This document shows, one piece after another, positions 35,001 through 45,120 of a stretch of 64,000 nt of DNA. Made by a program: the position numbers and the translations under genes. A model generated the notes under the pieces. That model did no database searches. It was not told the DNA's origin and saw nothing but the letters and a program-made list of their open reading frames with translations. The number at the start of each line of letters is the position of its first letter. The first letter of the stretch is position 1. The stretch is from Ceraceosorus guamensis. Lineage: Eukaryota > Basidiomycota > Exobasidiomycetes > Ceraceosorales > Ceraceosoraceae. The DNA lies in contig NW_020290010.1 in assembly GCF_003144195.1 (NCBI RefSeq), positions 124,001-188,000 on the forward strand, written 5' to 3'.

Positions 35001-35656
35001 CGAGCAACACGCCTTCGCCAGCAGCTAGCGTTTTGCCCTACGCCCTCCTCAACACTTCCTTGGCCTTCTTTCTGCTTGGCTTTCAGACGCACGAAAAGAG
35101 CATCCTTTTGCCTCTTGTGCCGCTTTCGCTGCTCATCACCGTCAAGGGCGATGAGTGGGGCGGCGGAGGTGGCAAGACGGACTTTGAGTGGGCCATGCTG
35201 GGGAACAACGTGGCAGTGTTTAGCATGTGGCCCCTCTTGCAAAGGGATGGATTGACGCTCCAATACCTCGTCCTCAACTTTTTGTGGAATTGGTCCGCGG
35301 GCTACAATCCCTTTTTGGCCTTGCAAAGCCGACGCAAATCACTTGTCGGGTGGACGAGCGCTATGGCTCATGCTGCTATCCTCGCTTTGCACCTCGTCGA
35401 AGTGTTGCTACCTGCACTTGCGCCAGGCTTGGCTGCGCACGTCTATGATAGGTATCCTGACATTCATCCGGTCCTCAACGTGCTCCTCTGCACACCCCTC
35501 TTTGGACTCATCTGGGTTTGGGCCGTCGCGCGCCAGGTAGAAGTCGGCGTGGGATGCGGGATTGATCCGACGGCGTTCTTGCGACGAAGTTCGAAAAAGA
35601 GAGCAACGAGCCACATGGCCACCAACAGGAGGCAAGAGCTCGCCAAGCAAGAGTAG
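32045..35656 (+). CDS. ALG6: ALG6-type dolichyl-P-Glc alpha-1,3-glucosyltransferase with long N-terminal extension
   Basis: ER enzyme (GT57) that adds the first glucose to the lipid-linked Man9GlcNAc2 glycan before N-glycosylation. Four exons are inferred: 32045-33458, 33532-33694, 33762-34331 and 34402-35656, giving about 1133 residues, roughly twice the usual 500-550. The first 440 residues are a low-complexity Ser/Arg/Pro/Gly-rich extension with a poly-Ala stretch encoded by CAG repeats. The enzyme part starts at [14 protein letters not shown] and shows the lumenal acidic motif [44 protein letters not shown] and FALCFKQM-like KQMALYFAP, then further membrane spans to [15 protein letters not shown] second low-complexity insert of about 100 residues lies in a loop near 34715-35040. 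The upstream open frame begins only with GTG, so the ATG at 32045 was chosen. ALG8 is the alternative; the [11 protein letters not shown]-like motif favours ALG6. Confidence 0.9.
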
Positions 35657-35956
35657 AACATCGAGCCTTGTCAAGGGCTTGGATACGATCCAATACAATA
35701 TGCCCACACTTCATCAATCGATACCACCTTACGCGCTCAAACCGACCTGCGTGCGATGGCACACTGTCTGAATGCACAGGGACATTGTCTCTACAAGTTC
35801 GAGCGTGAGAGCGCCACGGACCACACAACACTCGATTGTCAAGCAAAAGGCTCGTTCCATTGCCGTCGCAGTCGTTAGGGATTGCTCGTGGCTCGTGCCT
35901 GCGAGCACACGAAAGAGTCTCTCATCTCTATGGCCTGAAGGAGGGGGACAATCATC
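35657..35956. other. Convergent spacer, no gene
   Basis: 3' flanks of the ALG6-type gene and the repeat-precursor gene. Nothing supported. Confidence 0.5.
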
Positions 35957-37199
35957 TTACTCGAGCTGTTGGCGACGAGCAGCGAGCTGAGTCGATTCGC
36001 CCGCATCTTCGCCCTTGTCTACATTCGCACCATCATTAGTGACCGTCTCGGAGTGATTGGTTGTCTGGTCGTGGTTGCTGACGTGAACTGTGTCCTTGAT
36101 GTTGGATTTGACTTTCTTCTTGGGCGTCGTCGTGTCGGCGGCGTTTGTAGAGGGAGGAGGTGGAGGAGGTGTAGAGGGAGGAGGCGCGCTCGCGCCGGTA
36201 GGTCCAGTTCTGTGATCCTCTGCAGGCTCGACGCGGTCCGGTCCATCGATCTGCACCACCTTGCCTTCGTGCACCGTGCCATCAGCATCGATCACTGGGC
36301 CTTTGACCAATGTGCCTCTTCGCTGAGCAGCTTCGTGTTGAACATGGTCCTCGGCACCCACCACTTCATCGTGGTCCAGACCATTCTCTCCCACTTGGCC
36401 TGCCTCGATCGAACCGTCGGCGTGCACTTTGGGTCCGACTACGCTGGTGCCGCGGCGATACTGACCAGGTACGGGCGCGCCAGCAGCAGCATTCTCTTGC
36501 ATCTCGTTTTTGCTATCAATCACGTCGTCGTGGTCGAGACCGTTCTCTTCGATCTTGCCATCTTCAATGGATCCGTCGGCGTGGACCTTGGGTCCGACCA
36601 CGCTGGTGCCGCGGCGGTAATGGGTGCTTACAGGCGAGCCAGCAGCCGCACTCTGTTCGTTTTTGCTGCCAATGACGTTGTCGTGATCGAGACCATTGTC
36701 GACGATCTTGCCCTCTTCAACAGATCCATCCGCATTGACTTTGGCGCCGACGACGTCGATACCGCGGCCTTGCACGCTGTAGGAGCTTCTGCGCTCGTAC
36801 ATGATGTACGCTTGCTCCGCTACGCTGCGCGGACGATGAATTGATTCGCGAGTGCGGTCGCCGTGAAAGGGCATGTATTCACGAGCGTTGATGACCTGGC
36901 CTTGAGCGCCAGTCAAGTCGTTGGAAGCGCCGACAATGGCAGTCTTGTCGGACTTGGTGATGGTGCCATCGTGAGTCTTGCCTTGTGCTGCGAGCGAAAC
37001 GACATGCAGATCGTCAGCATCGCCTGTATCACATCCACCCGTTACTCATGCAGAACTCACCATCCACCGTAGGACCGGAAACGAGAACGTTGTTGTTGGA
37101 TGCATTGTCGGATGCACGTCGACCGTAACCAGGAATGGGCGCTGCGACAGCGTTGGTGGCAATGAGAACCACGGTGAGGAGAGGCAGAGTGAACTTCAT
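35957..37199 (-). CDS. Secreted tandem-repeat precursor with Kex2 sites
   Basis: Two exons are inferred, 37199-37061 and about 36987-35957, giving about 389 residues. A signal peptide (MKFTLPLLTVVLIATNAVA) leads. The body consists of imperfect repeats, each with a core like VVGPKVHADGSIEDGKIEEN followed by GLDHDDVID, separated by Arg-Arg sites at residues 27-28, 112-113, 171-172, 224-225, 269-270 and near the C-terminus. Units 2 and 3 are 53 and 45 residues long; the first and last are degenerate. A Pro-rich stretch and a Lys-rich stretch follow the repeats. This layout is that of fungal precursors cut by kexin into several peptides, such as the Ustilago repellent precursor Rep1 and the class called kexin-processed peptides. 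The repeats here are acidic and have no Cys. Whether the products are surface repellents, signals or effectors cannot be told. A TATA box lies 320 bases upstream. Confidence 0.85.
36230..36769 (-). repeat. Coding tandem repeats of the Kex2-precursor gene
   Basis: Four units of about 135-160 nt. The two central units share long near-identical blocks at the DNA level, for example around 36411-36457 and 36569-36616, suggesting recent duplication or gene conversion. Confidence 0.8.
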
Positions 37200-39700
37200 G
37201 ATGTGAATGGTCAGGTCGAGGGGGTCGTTGTCGGGAATGGATGCGGTGTACCGTCAAGGTAGCAGAATGGATAAGACAAGCGGACGGATGAGATGAGTAG
37301 GGACGAGAACGCAAGAGTCGTGAAAGCTGGATGCTATGTGAGCGTGGTGACGATGCTGTGCTGTAGTGAGAACGCTCCTGGCGTTTGAATGTACGAGAGT
37401 AGAGACTTGACTGCGGGAGCGGGGTCACTGCGATGCCGGATCGGACCAGAATGAAACGAGACAATGCGAGGCGGAAGGTGAAGAGGAGAGTTCCGGGATG
37501 CAGTCTACTTGGGTGCTCCTTATATATTTCGCAGCTTCCTTTCATGCTTCCCTCGGTCGATGACAGACCACTGCCTCGTCTCGCACTCTGCCATTGCTTG
37601 ATCTATGGCGGGTCCGGCGTTCCAGCGACAGAAAGCGTGAGAAAGTAAAGAGCGCATCGGCGCTGCTGTCATCGATGCACGAAGACGCCAATAGTGAATG
37701 CCGCATAAGCCTGTCCCAGAAATAGCTTAGTCAATCTTGTATGACTTTGCGTCTGTCCGCCATGATGTCACAGCTTGGTGGAATAGGGAGCAGTGTGAGT
37801 AATGGGCATTCATGATCGACCAGCAGGCGTTCTCAAGAATGTATGCATACGTGCTGCTGAGCCTTTCCAACAGCCCATAGCTTGCAGCTGCTGGGCGTCA
37901 GGCGCCAAGGACTTGTCGCGCAAGGGTGCCTGGCGTATATGCAGGTCCAGAACCTTGTACCTCGTAGCACCTCACTTGAAAAATTTTGCTCTCGCTGACG
38001 GCGAGGCGAGCATTACGAAGAAAGCAATTTGCGATTACAATCAGGTATGTGGGCATCATCAGAGAAGCATGAGCAGGGCTCGTCGGAAGTGCGCGCCTGT
38101 CCAAAGCGCGGATGTAAAATAGCACGCGTCGGTGTTTAACCATCGCGTCCTCTCATGCTGTTGGGCGCATTTCGGACGCGCTAAGGTGGCTGAATGCGCC
38201 AACTGCAGCAAGGCGCCGAATGACAGCACGCAACGCCCGGTCCACGCTTGGGTCACTCCAATCGATGTGGCATGCGAATCTTGAATCACTCGCTCTTTGG
38301 CGATTGAGCTCAACACTTACGACTCGACGATTCCTTTCATCCGCAGAGGCTCTGGATCGGGTGAGATCTCCGCAAGGGTCAGCCTAATCGAGATGTGCGA
38401 GACAGAACTAGAGTCAACGCTCCCACTCACACTCGAGTTCAAATTCTGCATGGCGCAAAGATGGGCCAACATCATTACATGCACAGTCGAATAGAGTTGG
38501 TAAAATCGTGTGTATAGAGGCTTCGTAAGGCTCGCATGCTGCGCCCGCAGTATACATGTAACCACCGAGGGGCCGAGCAAGGCGTAGCGACCGCTCTTCG
38601 GGGATATGTTCCAATCCCCATCCAGCAATTAGATGCGGGATTATGTGTGATAGCCGACTCTTGCATTTTCGGGTGCTCGCTCGCAAAAACGTGAGCGCGG
38701 TACGTTTCTTGATGGTCACGTATAGGTCTTGAGTGCAGGTCAAGGCGAGTCACGGGTCACGAGTGTGAGCGGACTACGCAAGTTGCAACCAAGCGTTCGT
38801 GACCGCTGTTGAGGACGGGCAGGCTGATGTCTGCTTCAGATAATATAACGTATACTGACTGCCAGGTGGACGTACTCTAGCCGTGGCATGCCCCAATCGC
38901 CCAAGCAGCAAGCACCCGCTCAGGGCCGCCTTGCTGACTATCGAATTGAAAGATATGCTGCACCACTGCATCGCAGCGAGCTTCGCAGAGCACAGTGAGT
39001 CGTAAGGAAGTCTCGACGAGATTACGCAACTTTTGCGACACGACTTGCTGACTAGGAGCATGCATGTAGACACGCTGTGCTTGACGCCCTAGACTCACGA
39101 CTGCAGCTCCGTCGCAAAGTCGCATCAATCGTGCTTTTGGCGCTCATGGAACGTGCGATCGTTGGCCAGCCCCAGAGCTGCTAGCGGCAGGCAAGCTGGC
39201 GTTCGCATCCTCATTGAAGCAAGCGACAGGTGTACAGACACAAATGTTGACTGAGTCTGGAGGGAAGTATTGCTGCGCAGTAAGGACAGCTTCATCGAGC
39301 GGAACAAAGACGCCTTCGTACAGGTCGCGAGAATCCCAGGCAATCAATGCAAGAGCATTGTTAAAGATGCCGTGGGCGGTGAGCCCATCTTGTCGCTTTC
39401 AGACTTCTCCCTTGAGAGACCTCGGGTAGCTGGTTCCTGCAGATAATGGGCGGGCGCCTAACCCGATTTGAAGGGTGGCGAGTGTACGTGATACAATCAC
39501 AATTCGCAGACGCGGCCTCGCTCAAGCTGGCAGAAAGACGAGATCGGGCAGCAGAGAAATCGAACTCACGACTACGCGATGCGACACGAGACGCGACCGG
39601 AACCGTGACGATGTGGAGCGTGAGGTCGCTCTCTTCGAACATCAGCGTGCGAACAAGCAACCTAGGAAGCATCAGATTACTTGATTGGACCAATGTGACC
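37200..39700. other. Long spacer, no gene recognised
   Basis: Promoter side of the repeat-precursor gene and 3' side of the YjbQ gene. Motif words such as CTTGAATCACTCG (38280-38292) and GAGTCACGGGTCACGAGT (38748-38765) occur. A short frame on the minus strand near 39144-39405 looks mildly coding but has no ATG. Confidence 0.4.
37519..37526 (-). promoter_or_regulatory. TATA box upstream of the Kex2-precursor gene
   Basis: TATATAAG on the minus strand, 320 bases from the ATG at 37199, implying a long 5' leader if it is used. Confidence 0.45.
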
Positions 39701-40650
39701 TCATGGAATGATGGTAGCCACAATGTTTCTGCTGTGCTTTGCAGCTCTGAACTCCATTAGATAGATGCCCTGCCAAGTACCCGTGGCAAGCTTGCCGTGC
39801 GAGATCGGAATGGAGATGCTGCTACCTGCAAGAACCGACTGACTGTGCGATTGCGAGTCATCCGGTCCCTCGTCAGTGTGCCTGTACGGCAAGGATTGGG
39901 GCACAAGGTGGTCCTGAAGTCGAAAATGGAAGCGCTTGCCAGCCTTGAGCCTTGAGCCACAAGTGACTGAGCACAAAGAGGTGTTGGTTACTCACAAACA
40001 CCATCTCCATGTCCTTTCGAACGTCTGAATCAAAGTTCTCGTTCAGAGACAAGCCGGCAGAAGTGTGCTGGATGCTGTAAAGACGGGAAAGCGAAGCGAT
40101 GCATCAGGACCAAGTCTTGTTGCATTCGTGGAGCGACAACAGCATTCTGTAGGATCATCCCTTGACCCCCTGACTTGATTCTTCCTTACCCAGAGCCGGC
40201 TACCACCGCTCGTGTGAAGGTCCTTTCATGATCGATGGTTGGCGCTCTGGCGGCTGTTGGCGGCGCTGCAAGCACGCGCCGAAGCGCCCCTCTCCCCCTA
40301 TACACCTCCCCCACCCCCTCTTCCTAAGCAGGCTGGTCTGCCTGCCTTCGGAGTCCGCCCGCATATGTGATTCTCATCCGAGCCCTTTCACTTGGAACAT
40401 CCGCTCCAGGAGGACCGCTGGAAGCCTGGTCCCTCAAGCTCTAAAGTGTGCCTTTGACTACTACCTGTAGTTCTTGCCATTTGACATCCTGCTTCCTCAT
40501 GCTTTCTCGCTGCGCCAACACTCACAACAAATTCAAGATCCCTACGTCCGTCTTCCTGAGACCCTCATCGATCTGTTTGACCACCTCCGAGGTGACCAAG
40601 TGGCAGCCTTTGCCTCTTGAAGCGAGCGTAAAAGTCTTTTGCCAAGGCAT
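39701..40650 (-). CDS. YjbQ / UPF0047 family protein
   Basis: Small conserved protein found in bacteria, archaea and fungi; bacterial YjbQ has been linked to thiamine phosphate synthase activity, but the fungal role is not settled. Three exons are inferred: 40650-40526, 40074-39996 and 39913-39701, giving 138 residues, the exact family size. Motifs in order: FTLASRGKGCHLVTSEV, FIQHTSAGLSLNENFDSDVR, DMEMVF, YRHTDEGPDDS, ISIPISHGKLATGTWQGIYL and the C-terminal NIVATIIP. The conserved His in QHTSA and in YRHTDEG, and the Asp/Glu cluster, are all present. No targeting signal is seen, so a cytosolic location is likely. The first intron is 451 nt, much longer than most in this window. Confidence 0.93.
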
Positions 40651-43446
40651 CTTCAATGAGTCGTTCGAGGGTGCTGTTGGAAATGGAAGGTGTCGTCAAT
40701 TGGGTCGTGTGTCGGATCGCGAATGCGTGATGAAAGTAATGTAAGTCAAGAGCTGTTCCTGTCGCACGACAAGCTCAAGGGAGGGGGGAAGCTCCTTTGC
40801 CTGCCTTGCTGGTTTGATCTGGCTGCATCAAACGCTTGCGTGGGTGACGTCAACGCGCGCACATGCTGTGAGTGGAGGGCCCAACTCATGCACAGATCAA
40901 TATCACGTGAGGCAAGCCGCAGGGTAATTCTGGATCTTCGCAAGCAGCGCCTGCGATCCTAAGTGTGACTGACATGGAATCACGAATGGCGCATGGCGAA
41001 AGTGGTAAACACATCATCATTGCCATATTTCGATTCCTCGATACCGTCATCAGTCCCAACTGAAGTCACTCGTGACTTAGTGGTCGACCTGGCCTGGCGG
41101 CCAACTGAATGGCTTTCGGCTCTCGGATATGCGCAACACGAGGTGCCGGCGCTTCGCAGCTGTGGATCAACCAAGTCATCAACGCCAATGTAGCTCTTGC
41201 AATTAAAATCCCTACTGACTATTTGCAAATCTCCAAACTGTTTCTCGTTCACGTCACTGCTGACATGCTTGAACTCTCGCACAGCAAGCAGAGCTCCTTG
41301 GTTCGCTCCCCAACTTGTTCGGCCATACACCTCGACCGCTCCTCGCAATAAGCAGCGATAGCTGCAACACTCAACTGCGATTGATCCAAGGTATCTGGTT
41401 CTCGAGAGCTGACCCGCGCGGGTCGCACAGATGAGGGACCTTCTCGATTTTCAAGCTTGGTCTTCCATCATCAGAAGACCCGTATGATACACAATCAGTG
41501 AATGGACTTTCTTAGTCTTCGTAGAGTCCAATCGGATGAGCTCCGAGCCGCACCGACACGGTTCGGCCAGCGCAACCCGCGGTTCGCGCGTACTATACTC
41601 CGATACTGGCTCCACTACACGGGTCAGGAAGTAGAGTCAGCTTGGATGGCTGCATGCAGTCACGAGTCTTGTGTACCTAGAAATTGTCATCACAACCACG
41701 AATGCTGTGAAACACGAATGTGATCCGAAATGAGAGCATGGGTGCTCGGTCAAGCAGCCCCGCGATGCACAATCGAGACTCCACATGCAGCATCTGCAGC
41801 AACACGTACGTTTGTATAGGCTTGATTGGGGGAGCTCACAGCAGCATCTGGTCGAATTAAGAACATTCGTGATTCAAGATTTGATTCACGCCTACTCTAT
41901 TTCTCGAGTCAAGCTCCGATTGTCGTTGTGGCTTGCTATTGCGCAGAGCTGCGCATGTGCTGCATATACCATGATGATGTGCCGCTCAATGCCACTGATG
42001 CATGACAGGCGCGCAATCCAAGTGACGTCGACGCGATCGAGCTGCGCGGCGGTGGCGCGTGCGTGGCTGCGAAGGTGAGATGTGCGAGCGCGCAGGCCAG
42101 CAACATGTATGCTTGTGATATGGGTGGCTGGCTTCTGCAAACTTCTCGAGACTGGTCCCCGCGCTCGGAAAGGACTGATGAGATTGCCGTATATCAGCAC
42201 CACCATCATCAAGCAAGCACCTTGATCAATTACGAGACAACAGGCCGTCTCGCCCCATCGTCCCTTCACCATCGACACTCGTGATTCGTCACCAAGACCC
42301 GCGGCTCTTCGCATCATCGCGAGGAAGCACGGCAATATAGTCAACTCAGTCGCGGCCAAACGTCTCACGAGCAAAAAAGCTTCCAACTCTCCGTTCTAGC
42401 TCCGACCGCGCGCCGAGCAATACCAATCGTCTCACCATGACAGACGCCAATGTAAGTGTAGTACTGAGCTGAAACGAATTGGCTCATACACTTGGCGCTT
42501 CGAATGGGGGGGGGGCTTCCTACTTGCTCTGCTCGGTCTAGCTACTGTGAGAGGGTTCAGCGCAGCAAGAGCTGCTCTCACGCTCGCTTGGCGTAGAGAT
42601 TTGGGGTTGGCACGTGGGCTGCACCGCTTGAATGACATGCTCATCAGCGAGGCTGCAGCATGCTTGGTGGACGTGGGCAGCCGAAACAAATGAGCATCAG
42701 GACCTCCAAAACGGCGTCGGATCCGCGGGTAGTCGACCGATGACCGATCCGAGAGCGGCGGCTCTCGATCACTGTTAGGGATCACTCAAAAAGGGGTTTG
42801 CTACTTTGGCGAGATCGAGCTGAGTAGCAGCCTTCGAGACGGGCTTGCTCATGCTGTCGAGCTGCTTCGGACAATGCTAGCTGGATGGCGTCATTTTTGG
42901 ACCAGGAAAGGGGGGCGGGAGGGAGAGAGAGAGAGAAGGAAGGGGAGCTTCAGCTAGGCGACGACGATCGAGGTGGGCGGGTGTTGACCAACGTGCAACA
43001 GATTGCTGCTGCCACCACGTGTGGATTGAGTCAGTGCAATTGACTGCGCATCAGCCCTTTGATGGCTGCGCCTGGGCATGCCATTATTAGAGGATCACCA
43101 CAAACACGTGGCGGAACGAGGGCGCACATCACCATCCCTCGAGCTGCACTACACGATCGTCGTCTGACATGCTTTAGGGCCGAAACGTCGTTGCGCCGCC
43201 CGCTTTTCTTCCGCTTGCTGAGCTTCAGGCGAACACTTGCTGCTCGGGAGGCGCTGCAGGCGCAATGAGGGACCCTCGGCGTTAGGAGTATGGGACTGGC
43301 GTGACCAAGCCTCGCGCCTGACGTCGAGTGATCACGAGCTCTGCATGGCTCGTGCCAGGCTACAAAAGCGGCAATATCTCGAGCACTCGTGTCTTCCTCT
43401 CACCAAGCCTCCAAACAAGACCACCTGACCTCACGTCTTGCCCGAT
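40651..43446. other. Long divergent spacer, no gene recognised
   Basis: Promoter side of both YjbQ (-) and YPD1 (+). Several ACGAAT/TCGTGATT words lie at 40979-40988, 41696-41720, 41874-41893 and 42277-42290. A G10 run is at 42506-42515 and GA-rich tracts near 42905-42945. An ATG with good context and a GTAAGT five codons later (42437) could be a first exon, but no following exon was found. Confidence 0.4.
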
Positions 43447-44082
43447 ATGTCTTCCCCCGCTTCTCAGGCTGCATCCACCTCTTCTCCGCCTTCCTCACCT
43501 CCGGGCGGCGGCGCAGATGTGGGCGACTCAATCAACCCAGAAATCATAGACATGGACATCTTCAGCCAACTGCTCGAGATGGACGACGATGAGGACGATA
43601 GGGAATTCTCTCGGGAAATCGTCTGGAATTACTTTGATCAGGCTGCGGCTACATTTGTCAAGATGGACAAGGCACTGTAAGTCGTCACGATGTAGCTGTT
43701 GTTCAGGTGCCAATGGACAAGCGAAGCGAAGCACGTTACTTCTCGACTCTGATGTGCTGAGACAGCTGACCACTCACCTCTCCTGCTTTGTCTCCCCCGT
43801 AGCGAGGAAAAGAGCCTGCTCGAGCTTTCCACCTTGGGTCACTTCTTGAAGGGATCATCTGCAGCAGTCGGCGTGTCGAAAGTACGCGACTCCTGCGAAA
43901 ACATGCAGCACTATGGCAAGCAAGTTGAGCCTGACGGTGCGACGGAGATTACGGAAGAAGTCGCTTTGGAGAAATTGACTGCTACTCTTAAGGAGGTCAA
44001 AGTGCAGTACAAGGAAGCAGAGGAGGCTTTGAGGGCATTTTACAAGGCCCACGAGGGTGACGATGGCGATGCAGATGAATGA
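43447..44082 (+). CDS. YPD1: Histidine phosphotransfer protein Ypd1
   Basis: Phosphorelay intermediate that carries phosphate from hybrid histidine kinases such as Sln1 to the response regulators Ssk1 and Skn7, acting in osmotic and oxidative stress control. Two exons are inferred, 43447-43676 and 43803-44082, giving 169 residues, the family size. A Ser/Pro/Gly-rich N-terminus is followed by helices (NPEIIDMDIFSQLLEMDDD, FDQAAATFVKMDKAL). The active site is His90 in LGHFLKGSSAAVG, with the conserved Lys and Gly-Ser-Ser after it. CENMQHYGK and a long amphipathic final helix complete the four-helix HPt bundle. The C-terminal tail is acidic. The ATG at 43447 was chosen because the upstream part of the frame starts only with TTG. 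All HPt residues look intact. Confidence 0.95.
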
Positions 44083-45120
44083 GCCTAGAAACTTAACAAA
44101 GGAGTCAACAAGGCTGCCGATCACGCTCAATTTGAGCCCAAGCCGACGGTGGCAAGTACGGCTTCAACGTTGAAAGTCGATGGGCGCACGCACGGCCTTC
44201 ATCAGTACCCGCGACAAAAAGTTCCACGAGCAAATCTACGTTTCGTCCTGCCATAAGCGCTGCGATTTAGCTCGTCGCATTTTTGAGTCAAAGCACGATA
44301 CTCTCTCATCCCCCCTTTCGCTGCCCCCTCCACGAGCTCGAGAGCTCACGATACTCTGCGCAATACGATCTGAGCCTTTCGCTCCTGACTAGCACGTCTG
44401 GGACGCACATGTATGAGAAGCTCTTCTGTAATGCGAGCTGGCCTCACTCGCACGCTTGGCTCTCAGCTGGAGTCCAAGCGGATTCGGACCCACGACCGCC
44501 TGCCTGCCAATGCACAAAATCCGTGCGCCCCGAAAGGCAGGCGAGGGCGAATCACTTCGATGCTAGTCACAGTGTCCTCGGTCAGCGCGCAGCGGCTCGA
44601 TGGTCTCGTGATTAAAAGTGTGCGACTGTTGGTGTAGCTCTGCGGGGCTTCCCGGCTCAGCGATCGCAATAAAGACTCGCGACTGCTGTGTATGTGAACT
44701 TGAGCACAGCTTGCGACGCTCACAGGTACGAGCTACAGCGGTGGGTGCATCGACGGCCCTTCTGGCTTGCGTTAGACGTGCTCAGCATTTACGATCGCAA
44801 TCAGAATCGACGAGTCGATTGTGCCTGCATCAGCAGCGGCGACGCGGTTGCTGTCATGCAGCACGTGCAGCGCCTCACCTCGGGCGTAAGTGCTCACTGT
44901 GCATGTATGCGTGCATTTCTTGGACACTTGTGACTCGAGCTCCGCTAAGCTGCACAGTCACGAGTCAAGATTCAGGTTTGAGAGTCACACAGTTAAGAGT
45001 TGAGTGTGCCGCCCCTTCCTGCTTACGTTGGTGATTACCTTACCAATTTCAACTTGCAACGACAGTCTCGACAGCTATCTGTCCTGCTCGAGGCCGCTGA
45101 AAAGGCCAATCTTAGCCGCT
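44083..45120. other. Spacer, no gene recognised
   Basis: Between YPD1 and the Zn2Cys6 gene, both on +. Contains AGTCACGAGTCAAGATTC (about 44958-44975) of the recurrent motif type and a degenerate tRNA-like box-B sequence on the minus strand near 44480-44492 that could not be folded into a tRNA. Confidence 0.4.

Noticed and set aside
39144-39405. Mildly coding-like minus-strand frame (VPLDEAVLTAQQYFPPDS)
   Set aside because: No ATG, no clear splice partners and no family recognised.
42437-42451. ATG in good context followed by GTAAGT, as if a short first exon
   Set aside because: No downstream exon with a continuing frame or family match was found on the + strand before YPD1, which has its own start.
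44470-44640. Possible tRNA on the minus strand
   Set aside because: A GGGTCCGAATCC stretch resembles box B, but no matching acceptor stem, D arm or anticodon stem could be folded at the right spacing. A decayed tRNA fragment is possible.
45004-45120. Upstream extension of the Zn2Cys6 frame
   Set aside because: An ATG lies upstream, but the added sequence is Cys/Leu-rich and unlike regulators of this class; the ATG at 45121 begins a typical disordered head.
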